Assembly: GCA_024220525.1 (NCBI GenBank)
Contig: JAMYWO010000104.1
Location: forward strand, 1 to 46,654
DNA from: Cochliopodium minus
Taxonomy: Eukaryota; Discosea; Himatismenida; Cochliopodiidae
DNA: 46,654 bases
Direction of reading: 5' to 3'
The translations under genes and the position numbers were made by a program. Position 1 is the stretch's first letter. Every line of letters starts with the position of its first letter. A model generated the notes under the pieces. That model worked only from the letters and a program-made list of their open reading frames with translations. It made no database searches and was not told where the DNA came from. This document shows, piece by piece, positions 1 to 9,622 of the stretch.

Positions 1-542
1 CAGAAATTTGGATTGGATTTGAAAAATTATCATTTTTGATTTCACAATTTAAATAAAAACTTTTCAAAAAAAAAAAATGTTTTTTTTTTCTGTTGCAAAT
101 TTGATTATTCATACAGAATTGTATTTCCTATTGGGGAAACTTGAAATCCATTTATCAGTAGAATTTGATTTCTCGATAAATGAAATTTATTTAAACTTAA
201 TTTCTATTTCTCCTTTGAGATAATGAAATTAAATCCATTTATTTCATTGACCCCATTGAGATGAAATTGGTCTCCTGATTTCCCTTTTTTGGGAAATGGA
301 AATAAGACAAAAAATGCTATTAGGGGCTAATGCATTATCTTAGTGTAATGGTATTTTTTTTTTTGAAAAAGGAGAAAATATAATCATATCATGATAATTT
401 TGAAATATATTCCACAATTAAAATTTATACATTTCCTTATTATTTTGCAATAAGTTCAATATCATGTAAAAAAAGTAAAATTAATTTTATTAATAGAAAT
501 GAGATTATATTGAAAAATATTAGGTAAGCTATAGAGTATATC
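1..542. other. intergenic, no gene seen
   Basis: AT-rich sequence with stops in all frames and no recognisable coding signal. Between about 120 and 300 there are several short related pieces rich in GAAATT and ATTTATTTC, which gives a weakly repetitive look, but no clean repeat unit can be defined by eye. Confidence 0.5.
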
Positions 543-1434
543 TCATTTATATATATTCATTATCATTCTATCCCATTCTTTAACTTGATGACTTTCTTCA
601 CCACAATTTTCAACAAGTATTTTTCTCACGAATTCTCTATCCACATCACTGTTCATCTCCAAAGCGTTTATTACATCAAGCTTGTTTTTCAAGTATATCT
701 TGCTATCTTTGTCTTGAGGAATTGAAACCATTTTCCAAAAAAGTAGACATTCTAATGGTGCATATTTCAAACCGTCGACAAGTTTTGAATCTTTGAAAAG
801 TTTTTCATACTGGTGTTCCTTTGATAATGTAAACATCAACAGGAAATCCATTAACTTTAAACAAGCATAGACCCAATCTGATGTCCAGTTTTTTGGACAC
901 GAATGAAGAATTATAATTTAAAAACTCTATTCCATTTTCATCACAAATCTTTTTTATCAATTCCTTTTCTTTATCAGTTGTCATGTCAGGCATCAAAAGA
1001 TTGATATCCAAATCTTTGGTAGCCCTAGGTTGTGTATAATTCATCATTGCAACAGAACCACCAATAACAACTGGTATGTCATATTTTGAGAATATTTTTG
1101 AAATGGTATGTGCTGCATGTATTGGACCTCTGTTTAATGGATTATTTGGAGGATTCGAAGAAGAATTTGAATCATTAGAATGAGAGCCGCCTGTATCATT
1201 AGAAGGGACTCCATTTGGATCATCTGAAAGAATATTAGAATGTTTCATAAGAGGATGTTTAATTGATTCCAGATATATAAATTCATTCATTATATCTTTA
1301 TAATCTTGAAATCTTTGATTCATCGACATGTTTTTATAGAGATCAATTTTCCTTGATTGGATTGAACCAGTTGTGTCCCAATAATTTCTCTTTATAATCT
1401 TTAATAGAATGCAATTTTTTCTGATTTTATTCAT
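543..1434 (-). pseudogene. broken nucleotidyltransferase-like gene (MNT/AbiEii-like fold)
   Basis: The minus strand encodes a segment resembling small nucleotidyltransferase-fold proteins. It has a Gly-Gly-Ser motif followed about 15 residues later by an Asp-x-Asp pair (KDLDINLL), the usual arrangement of the nucleotide and metal-binding residues, and a short low-complexity Ser/Asn/Pro spacer before the domain. The gene no longer reads as one frame; it looks broken, with about one break. It lies next to the Polinton-like relic and may have been cargo of that element or an independent insertion. Family assignment is moderate and any former function is unknown. Confidence 0.45.
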
Positions 1435-1439
1435 TTCAA

Positions 1440-1815
1440 TTTTTTTTATTTGCTGAATTAAAATATTTAATATATATTATGAAAGGTAAAAAAAAAAAAA
1501 TTTTGTTAATATTTGTTGATTATATCCTCTTTTTTTCATTTCATATTCTATTTGCTCTCTGAAATGATATTACACCACTATGTTAAAAGCAAATCGTGTA
1601 CCTGACATATCATGTCTCATTTGCTTATCAATTTATTGGTCCCAAATCGGATATTGGTATGGATAGGTAGTTTGGCGACATTTGATAATGTGGGAGTCAT
1701 GTTTAGAGTAAATATACAATCAAATTTGTTCTAAATTTAATTCAAATCCTTCAAACTATCTATTCAGATGGAGAAGGATCCCATTATGATGTTGCTATGG
1801 ATATCTCCAATGATG
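1440..1815. other. spacer, no confident gene
   Basis: AT-rich spacer between the broken nucleotidyltransferase-like gene and the acidic reading frame to its right. There are short coding-looking stretches but nothing that can be assigned. Confidence 0.4.
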
Positions 1816-1819
1816 AAAC

Positions 1820-2272
1820 ATGTATCGTCGACAATCAAGTGCAAATGACAAAGAAGATTCATTAATGGAAGATTCTGATAGCAAAGATGACAAGGATGAA
1901 GATAGTGTTCAAGTGGATAAACAAGGAAAAATCATCAGAGTGAGTAAAAATACCATTGAAGGCAATGATGAATATCATGAAAGAAGAGAAGATTTGGAAA
2001 ACATGACTGAATCAGAAAAAGATAGAAGAGTCAATGATATCCTGAATGATTATGATAATCACAATCCAAATCCACCAGACAACTTGCCATATCAGAAAGA
2101 AGATGGTTATGATGATGATCCATATGTTGATCCTCAATATCCTAATCTTTACGATGAAACATTAATAGACCACCAACCAAGAATCCATCTAAGAAGACCA
2201 CGAAGAAGAAACCAAGTGATTTCTTTGAAAATTAAGAATTATCTTTTATCAAATATAAACAATATACTTTAA
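1820..2272 (+). CDS. acidic low-complexity reading frame, possible element part
   Basis: A 150-codon frame starting at an ATG. It is rich in Asp, Glu and Ser in its first half and Pro, Asp and Tyr in its second, and ends in an Arg-rich patch (RRPRRRNQ). It resembles no family I know. It precedes the polymerase remains in the same direction, so it may belong to the Polinton-like relic; it could also be chance or a degraded exon. Confidence 0.3.
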   Translation: MYRRQSSANDKEDSLMEDSDSKDDKDEDSVQVDKQGKIIRVSKNTIEGNDEYHERREDLENMTESEKDRRVNDILNDYDNHNPNPPDNLPYQKEDGYDDDPYVDPQYPNLYDETLIDHQPRIHLRRPRRRNQVISLKIKNYLLSNINNIL

Positions 2273-3832
2273 TTAAAATTCATATTTCACAATATTATTT
2301 CTATTTTATAAATATTTGTTCTCCACAAAACTGACTTAAAAGAATCTCCACATATAGAATTTATAAATTGTTATCGAAAAGTATAATGGGTAGATTTTCA
2401 TTGAAAATACACAAAAAAATATTAAGAGAAAGAAGGAGATTGGTTGATGAAGAGAATAGGGATCAAATCAAATATGTAAACATTGCAAAGAATAAATATA
2501 CAAAATACAAAAAGAAAAACAAAAATGTATTGAAAGAACTGGAACAATTTGAGAATAAGAAAAGTAGATTTATCAAAAATCAACTTTAAAAATACAGATC
2601 TATGAAGGTAAATTTAATGATTAAATATACAATGAGAAGAAATTTAGAAGAGAATACATCTGAACACAAAATGTTCTACTCAACAAGCAGACCTTTTACA
2701 ATTACTTCAGGAAAAGACTTTTCAGATGATATTAATGAATGTTTTGATAATTTTATTAAAATAATAGAAACAACAATTGCATTAGGATCAGATTGGGTCT
2801 TTGAAGTGATGAATCAATTTATTGTTTCAAAAGTAAATTACAGACCATAGAGAGGAGGAGCATATATGGAATTACCAGATGGTTTGAAGGATGCCAATGG
2901 ATTTAATAAATTTTTATGCAACATCAAAAATAAAGATAACTTATGTTTTGTTTATTCATATCTTGCAGCAAAGCATTACATGAGAAATAACCCACAAAAA
3001 GGAATAAATATGTTATTTTGTATCTGTGATTCTAAATATGAAAGTAAATATTACAATTATACAGGTGAGGATGCACAACGTAAGTTTATTGAATCAATAA
3101 TGAATACTAAAAAAGATTTATTGAAAAGATTAAAAAATGTTGTACCAATGAATCTAACTGATGAAGAAGAAAAACAGTTTAAAAAAGCAACTCATTGTCA
3201 TGTTTGTAAAGGTGCAATAGGTTTAATAAGAAAAAAAGATGATTATGTTACAAAAAGAGATAAAGTAAGAGATCATTGTCATATAACAGGAGAATACAGA
3301 GGAGCAGCACATAATGCATGAAATTTGAACTTTAAAAATAAACCTTTCATACCTGTTTTATTTCATAATCTCAAAGGATATGATGCTCATTTAATATTAC
3401 AAGTCGCATCTGAATATCCAGATTACATTGATTTATTCCTCAAAATTTTGAACAATATATTACATTTAATGTTGGACATTTAAAGTTTTTAGACTCACTA
3501 CAATTTCTTAATTGTTCATTAGATGGATTAGTTAAAAATTTAAAAGAAGAACAATTCAAACACATGAAAAAACAATTTCAAGGAGAAAAATTAAAGTTAT
3601 AAAAGAAAGGAGTTTATCCTTACGAATATATAGATTCTTTTGAAAAGTTTGAAGAAAAGGAATTACCAAAGATAGAAGATTTTTATAGCACTCTTACGAG
3701 ATCAACAATATCTGAAGAAAATTATCAACATGCTCAAAATGTTTGGAATATAAATAAAATAGAATCGATGGAGGAGTATCATAAATTGTATTTAAAAGAA
3801 GTTGATGTATTGGGTAAAAGTTATATTAAAAT

Positions 3833-4191
3833 TTATTGGAAATAACTTTGTCTAAACAACAACATACATCCTCTTGAACAGAATTTTTTGTATTTTTTAT
3901 TAATGTATTTAAAATGCTTTGTTCCAGTTGGTATTTCATCACCACAATAATAACAGGGATCAGATTTAAAATCTTTTATTCTAATTCTTTCTTCTACATC
4001 ATCCAAAATTGATCTCATTCTTTTAATATCTAATCTATTTTTTAGTAACTTTCGAGAAAATCTATTTCTTCCATACAAATCATCATATTCAATTGATTCA
4101 ACATATGTTTTCAATTGTTCATATTCATTTATTGTATTTTCTAATTTTAATAAGAATTTTTCTTTTTGTATATAGCTTTTCGATTCTAATT
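3833..4191 (-). CDS. treble-clef-like zinc-finger reading frame
   Basis: A minus-strand frame of about 110 codons, open back to the inverted repeat at 4193, whose first half is charged and helix-like. The C-terminal part has a CxxC knuckle (CYYCGDEI) and, about 20 residues later, a CSRGC knuckle followed by a hydrophobic helix, the layout of FCS/MYM or treble-clef zinc ribbons. No ATG is clear near the start, so it may be an internal exon or an element gene. It converges tail to tail with the polymerase relic and stops right beside it. Function unknown. Confidence 0.4.
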
Positions 4192-4192
4192 A

Positions 4193-4234
4193 CTTTGTGG
4201 AGATATTTTTTTATATCATTTTATCTCCACAAAG
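4193..4234. repeat. inverted repeat, 12-bp arms
   Basis: CTTTGTGGAGAT at 4193-4204 and its exact complement ATCTCCACAAAG at 4223-4234 flank an 18-base AT loop. The right part is repeated directly at 4415-4445. Confidence 0.85.
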
Positions 4235-4445
4235 TCAAGGGGAAATTTTTTTTTCTTTTTTAATGTGTTTTTAACACGATAAAAAAAATCATTCATCTCT
4301 ATATTGGAGATATAACTTCTAATATACAATTGATATTACATACAGTGTATGTATGGTGATTCGCATAATTATGCAAATTATTTTTCCTTATGGTAATTTG
4401 ATGCATATGTAACCATATTTTTTTATATCATTTTATCTCCACAAA
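4203..4445. repeat. 31-bp direct repeat pair
   Basis: The 31 bases at 4203-4233 (a T-run followed by ATATCATTTTATCTCCACAA) recur exactly at 4415-4445, about 210 bases apart. Between them is AT-rich sequence with a small GTGTT...AACAC hairpin at 4263-4275. The repeats sit at the right margin of the Polinton-like relic and could be terminal or internal repeats of that or another element. Confidence 0.8.
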
Positions 4446-4584
4446 AAGAAGATGGAATATTGCTTATGCTTATACACATTCTCGAGTTTCTTCAATGAAA
4501 ATGAGGGGGTGCCTCGGATAGCTGTTTTTCTCTATTGAATCATTGCAGTTGATCGAGAAGTGACGCAAAAGTCTCCAATCACTA

Positions 4585-4779
4585 CTACTCTAATCCTATC
4601 AACATGTATTCCTCATGATCCACCTCCTGTTTTTTAGTGTGTGAAAAAGACCATATTTTGACATCAGCTAAACCATGGAATGTCTTTGAATATAGGATAC
4701 ATATAGATACGATTGTCAACAAATTAAGAATGAATAACAATAATTGAGAGGATCGAAAGGAATCAAAAATATTTATCAT
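4585..4779 (-). CDS. small hydrophobic reading frame, doubtful
   Basis: A 64-codon minus-strand frame from an ATG. Residues 12 to 31 form one hydrophobic helix (SQLLLFILNLLTIVSICIL), followed by a polar tail. It could be a small single-pass membrane protein or a first exon. No family is recognised and chance is possible. Confidence 0.22.
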   Translation of the reverse strand: MINIFDSFRSSQLLLFILNLLTIVSICILYSKTFHGLADVKIWSFSHTKKQEVDHEEYMLIGLE

Positions 4780-5049
4780 TAACGAATTTGATCACTATTA
4801 TAAAATCAATTAAAAAGAACTTTCATAAATCCAACCCATTTATATTAAAAAAGGTGAGGCATACATATCATTCCATCGTAATTGAAAAGATTTTGGGAGA
4901 TCAATCCACTCATCTATGATGATCTATTCCCGCAATAAGATGAAATTGTGATCAAATTTTAACAAGAACTTTGATTGGAAGAGATATCTCTCAATTTTTT
5001 TTTTTTTGGATTTATTATCTGAAAAATAAAAAAAAAATTTGTTGAAAGA
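4780..5049. other. intergenic
   Basis: AT-rich spacer upstream of the ACT-domain gene. It ends in T- and A-runs just before that gene's ATG. No other signal seen. Confidence 0.5.
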
Positions 5050-5561
5050 ATGGAAGATAGATTGACACTGGTTTTGTTGAAAGATACCTATTCTATTTAT
5101 AAATTCAATCCAAAGATAAATTTGTCCAAAATCAATCATCTGATGGTACCCAATTCTGATTCATCACTCTTTTCATTCACTGTGACAAAAGATGAAATAA
5201 GCATAATTTTGGATGATAAAATCAAAGTGGATATAGAAAATGAAGATTATAAAATTGAATCAGATTGGAAGGTATTCAAAATCAAAGGTTGAACATAAAA
5301 TTTTTTTTAAAACGGGGATTAAATTAACTGAGAAATTTATTATCTTTTTGGATTATTTGTTAACAAAACAAAATAGGAAATCTTGATTTTGGTCTCATAG
5401 GAATCCTTGCCAAAATCAGTACTTGTTTGGCAGAGAGATCCATCAGCATCTTTGCTCTTTCAACTTATTTGACCGATTATATATTTGTCAAAAACAACAA
5501 ATTGGATGAGTCAATCAATGCTTTGAAATCAGGTTATTATATAACTAATGAAGAAACTTGA
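5050..5561 (+). CDS. ACT-domain protein (COG3603/CASTOR-like)
   Basis: Two exons, 5050-5287 and 5377-5561, spliced in phase 1 give about 140 residues. The protein matches the small two-ACT proteins of the ACT_7/COG3603 type. The first half has LVLLKDTYSIYKF and SLFSFTVTKDEISII, the usual 'ffSiTrT.dElSiV' signature. The second exon opens with NLDFGLIGILAKIS and continues SISIFALSTYLTDYIFV, the signature of the second ACT half. Relatives bind small molecules such as amino acids, and animal CASTOR/GATSL proteins sense arginine upstream of TORC1. Ligand and role here are not visible. The A-rich leader and codon use are like those of neighbouring genes. Confidence 0.85.
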
Positions 5562-5778
5562 AGAATAAAATTAATTTTAATAATCAATCTTGAATTTATT
5601 GAAAAAGTCAATCCAATCGATATTTATCTTAAAAGTTAATTGGATGTCAAATAACCATTAATGATCTCCAATCTTTGATTGATAATTTAAAAATGCAAAT
5701 ATTAATATATTCAGAATAAAAAAATAAAAATAAAAAAAAAAATAAATAAATTTTTTTGATACTCTCCCACCTGATACG
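5562..5778. other. intergenic
   Basis: Short AT-rich spacer between the ACT-domain gene and the RhoGEF, with a long A-rich tract at about 5718-5750. No gene seen. Confidence 0.5.
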
Positions 5779-7858
5779 ATGCATAGAGCGAGTATATATA
5801 CAACAAATATAGGGTCCAATAATAATAATAATAATTTAACACCTGAATTGATACCTTTGGAATTAAAATTAGAAGATGATGATGAATATAAAAAAGTGAC
5901 AACGTTGGAAGATTATGATGCCGAAAATCATAGGGAGATATCTTTTAAACAAGGTGATATAATCACTCTAATTTTCTATAATAAGCAAGTAGAATATTGG
6001 AAAGGTGAATTTAATGGAAATATTGGATATTTCCCCAAAAAGGCTATCAAAGTTGATTGGGATATAAATGAAGAAGAGAAAGAGGAAGTCCAAGATAAAA
6101 ATATCGAATTAGAATATGAAACGAAGAGATATGATTTGATAAATCAATTTGTTAAATCTGAAGATGAATATGTGGACGATATGAAATTATTGAATTCAGT
6201 GAGATATTTTTTAATTTTAATTTTAACCCCATTTTCTCATTTCTTTCATATATAGCATTATATACCCAATAGTTTAAAAATATTCACAAGAGAGGATAAT
6301 AAAGATGTCAAACAAAAATTATTTTCTAATATATCTACCGCTGTTGAACAATTTGAAAAAATATTATCAGAATTGATGAGGAGGGCCAAAACCGCTGAAC
6401 CCGTGGGACAATGTTTCAATGAAATTGTAAGAAAAAAAAAAGATTTATTTATTTTAATTTATTTTGGTATAGATCCTATAAAAAACTTCCATAATTGAAT
6501 TATATTTTATAATTTTTATTTGTATTTCAATCATACTAATATTATTCATAATTATTGCTTCTTTGATTTATTCTTATTTAAATTTAAATCTCCTTTAACA
6601 ATACCCGGAGATCCTAAATCAAAAAATTATCTCCAATATTTTTTTGGCAATTTATCAAAATTTACTCCTTTCTATAATTTTACCCTTTATTCAAAATTGA
6701 AGAGAAAATATTTATCTTTACCGCCAAATTTATTATTATTTTTAAATTGATATTATAATTTTTATAATTTTTTTTTATTTTCTTATTCATTAATTTATTA
6801 TAATTGATTTTATTTTATATATATTTTTTTCACCTTTAAAGGTAAAATTGTACAAAGAACAACTGATGGATTACATTAAAGTGTTGCCCACCAACTTTGC
6901 CAACCTAGAGAGCTACAAGGATAAAAACCAAAAGTTCTGCCAGTTCCTCTTAGAGTCGGAGAACACCGTGAAATCGATATATTACTTGTTAGTACAACCC
7001 TTGCAGCGTACTCAGCATTATTGCAAATTTTTCAAAGTTCTCATCAAATATTTTTTAAACGACACTCACCCTGATCATAACGATTGCAAGTCTTCTTTGG
7101 ATTATTTCACTCAAGTTGAGGAATTTTGTAAGGAGAAGAAGTTTTGCCTTGAGAATCTCATCAAGCTTGCTGATATCAAAGAGAATATCAAAGTTCCTGG
7201 TAAATCCGAAAAATATAAACTATTCTTTTTATTTTTTTTTTTTTAATAAAGATAGATTAATAAATAAATAATTTTTTCATTTTTTATTTTTATCATATTA
7301 ATTTGTTTTAATTAATTTCCTTTTTAAAGTAATTTTTTTATTCAATTAGTTATTTTTTCATTCAATTTTTTAATTACAAAACTTGTATTATTATGTACTT
7401 TATTTTTTTATCAAATTAATCTATTTATTTTATTATTTTTTATTTTTTAAAAAATTGAAAAGATTTATTTATTTTATTATTTTTTTATTTTTTAAAAAAT
7501 TCTTATATTTATTTTTTTTTTAAAAGGGCTCGTTCAAGAAACACGCAAGTTGGAAATGGAGCTGGAAATAAAAGAATACATCCGCTCCAACTCACGCAAC
7601 CGCAAACTCTACCTCTTCAACGACATGGCCGTTATCTGCTCATACAAAAAGAACGTCCTCTCCAAAGCCAAGACCTTCGAACTCACCCACCTCTCCCTCA
7701 CCGATGTTCCCGACACCAACAACATCCGACATGCTTTTGAGATGACTTATAAGGGAAAAGACAAAAAGAAATTTGGGTTCATGTCTGGCACTGAGAAAAA
7801 TTTGGTTCTTAATCGTGTCAAAGAAATCCAAAAATCTTACGATAATAAAAAAAAATAA
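5779..7858 (+). CDS. SH3-DH-PH Rho guanine nucleotide exchange factor
   Basis: Four exons (5779-6198, 6256-6426, 6842-7199, 7527-7858) give 426 residues. Residues about 40-95 are an SH3 domain (ALYDY-like TLEDYDAENHREISFKQGD, then YWKGEFNGNIGYFPK). About 115-300 is a DH domain: CR1-like LINQFVKSEDEYVDDMKLL, and the CR3 helix YLLVQPLQRTQHYCKFFKVL, which forms the GTPase-binding surface. The C-terminal 120 residues are the PH domain (RKLYLFNDMAVICSYKK). The protein should activate a Rho/Rac-type GTPase at membranes, relevant to the PAK-like kinase and myosin in this window. Exons 3 and 4 use far more C-ending codons than exons 1 and 2, and the switch back to AT-rich codons near 7730 is abrupt. 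The 415-base intron 2 is unusually long. Confidence 0.85.
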
Positions 7859-8073
7859 CTTTTATCTTCTTTTTTTTTTTTTCCTTTCCCTTTCTCATTC
7901 TTTAATTTTTCTTTTGATTCTTCTTCCTCTCAACTTTTTTGTAAAATAACAAAAAAAAGAAACTAGATTTTATTTATTAAATTGGAAAAAAAAAACTTTA
8001 AATTAAATAATTTTTAAAAAAATATAAAATAATTTTGAAAAATAAATATTTTAATAAAATTTTTTCTCAAAAT
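7859..8073. other. intergenic, convergent
   Basis: Poly(T)- and poly(A)-rich spacer between the 3' ends of the RhoGEF and the first glycosyltransferase gene. No gene seen. Confidence 0.5.
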
Positions 8074-9445
8074 TCATAACGGTTTGATATTTTTTCGGAC
8101 GTGTTCCATCTTTTCCTCATTTTCTTTCTTCCTTGCATTAGATCTTTCGTCCTCTGATTTTTTGTCATACTTTTCTATATCTTTAAAATGCCCACAAACT
8201 CTAGAAAAAAATACTTGCTTCTCATTTAAATACAACAACCTATCTTCAAGTACTTTTGTAAAATTATGATCAAACATTTTTTCTCTCTTTTTTTTAAATA
8301 CACATATTTTAAATTAAAATTTTAATTTTTTGTTTAAATTTTTTTACCATCTTGAAATGGTCAACGAATCTACCACTGCCATGATGAACAAAAATGTAAT
8401 TTTTCTTTTCTGTGTTCATTTTTACAACCAAATTTTTTTTGGGAAATTTTTTTTCTATGATTTCACTAGGAGTGCTTGGTCCTGCAAATAACTTTAAAAA
8501 AATGTAATTTAAATTTGTCTAAACAAAAATTCAAAATTTTTACGTCCCAATCATCCATACCAACCCAATCATTCAAAAAAAAATAACCCAAACTAAACGT
8601 AAGTTGCTCATTCTTGCATTCCTCCCCAAAAAATTGTTGGATCTGTTTGCAAGCTGCAAGAAATTTAGTGACCATTTCAACTTCTCCAACCAATAATCCT
8701 TCATATATAACAAATTAAATTTATTATTTAAAATTTAAAAAAATAAAAATAAAATTATTGAAAAAATAATTACCTGAATTAACAAATTGCCCTTTTTTTG
8801 TTTTTCCCAAATATTCGTACATTTTTTTTGCTCTAATTAAAAAATATAGTTTTAAATCCGCTTGGCATTTAAAATGTAAATTTTTTACCTTTCTCTTGAT
8901 AAAGGACATTTGGAAAAGAGGCGATGCCCAAATGGATTAATTTCTTTAAATGAACTCAAAAAGATGGATTTATTAAAGTTATTTTTGATCTCATAAAATT
9001 TGTCGTAGAATTTGGATGCACTCCTCATATAGGCCACATCTTGGATATCTGAAAGGATAATCAAATCATCTTTTTTCACATCCTTTCTGTGGCAATAATG
9101 ATTGTAAATCTTCATCTTGTTGAAGGTTTGGAGATGCCATTTCGATTCTTTGATCAATTCCTCCCCTCCTTCTTTATCTTCCTTTAACAATTCGAAATCA
9201 AGGGTATAAATGTTTGGGGTGTAATCATACATCAACATTGAGGCAATTGAGAAACATCCATCCTTATCCATCTTATCCACGAACCCCACCACGTTCACTT
9301 CCTTATTTTTCTCGATTCTTTCTCCTGTGTTTATCTTTGAATTCCCCTTTTCACCTAACATCTCAAAAATGATAAGATATACAAAGAATAAAACCAGAAT
9401 GGTATTCAATATGATCTTGAGGAAAGGAATCTTTGGGATTCTCAT
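8074..9445 (-). CDS. PLOD/procollagen-type glycosyltransferase, type II membrane protein
   Basis: Exons 9445-8889, 8832-8774, 8698-8348 and 8286-8074. Residues about 8-27 form a membrane anchor close to the N-terminus, as in Golgi glycosyltransferases. The body matches the glycosyltransferase domain of lysyl hydroxylase/procollagen glucosyl- or galactosyltransferases: NKMKIYNHYC, then DDLIILSDIQDVAYM (the metal-binding D..D region), IFLSSFKEINPF, YEYLGKTKKGQFVNSGLLVG and IFVHHGSGRF near the end. The natural reading is interrupted once in exon 3 at the A7 run 8496-8502 (minus-strand T7). One base fewer there gives an uninterrupted 392-residue protein, so an assembly or sequencing length error is likely, though a real mutation cannot be excluded. 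Substrate unknown. Confidence 0.78.
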
Positions 9446-9622
9446 CGTTCAATTTTTTTTTTTTTTTTTTTTTTTTTTGAATTTTGTCAAAATTATAAAT
9501 AAAATTATTTCCGATTAAACATTAATTTTTTGAATTCATTGACAAATAAGTTTATGATATTAAAATTTTCTATCAGGATAAATAAAACAACAAAAAAAAA
9601 AAGAAATAAATAATTTAGTCAA

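Larger units (their letters stand above)
1740..4450 (+). mobile_element. Polinton/Maverick-like relic with protein-primed DNA polymerase B remains (broken)
   Basis: Fossil of a virus-like DNA element. The best preserved part, about 2600 to 3830 on the plus strand, matches the N-terminal and exonuclease region of the protein-primed family B DNA polymerase of Polintons. Visible pieces are the GSDWVFE...Y-P entry region, the KNKDNLCF segment, a Cys/His cluster ending in DHCHITGEYRGAAHN, and the HNLKGYDAH exonuclease motif. The palm and polymerase motifs are absent. An acidic reading frame (1820-2272) and a basic one (about 2390-2590) lie upstream in the same orientation and may be other element parts. 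The copy is broken, with several breaks, and is truncated. The motifs are still easy to read, which suggests moderate rather than great age. Outer limits are uncertain. Confidence 0.7.

Noticed and set aside
1560-1815. Short stretch with an HYD-containing piece reminiscent of an OTU-type cysteine protease end
   Set aside because: Too short and degraded to assign. It lies in the fossil region and was not used as a feature.
6520-6750. Open frame of 76 codons inside RhoGEF intron 2
   Set aside because: The DH domain reads continuously from the exon before to the exon after in phase 0. The frame is Phe/Leu/Lys-rich, lies in AT-rich intron and resembles nothing.
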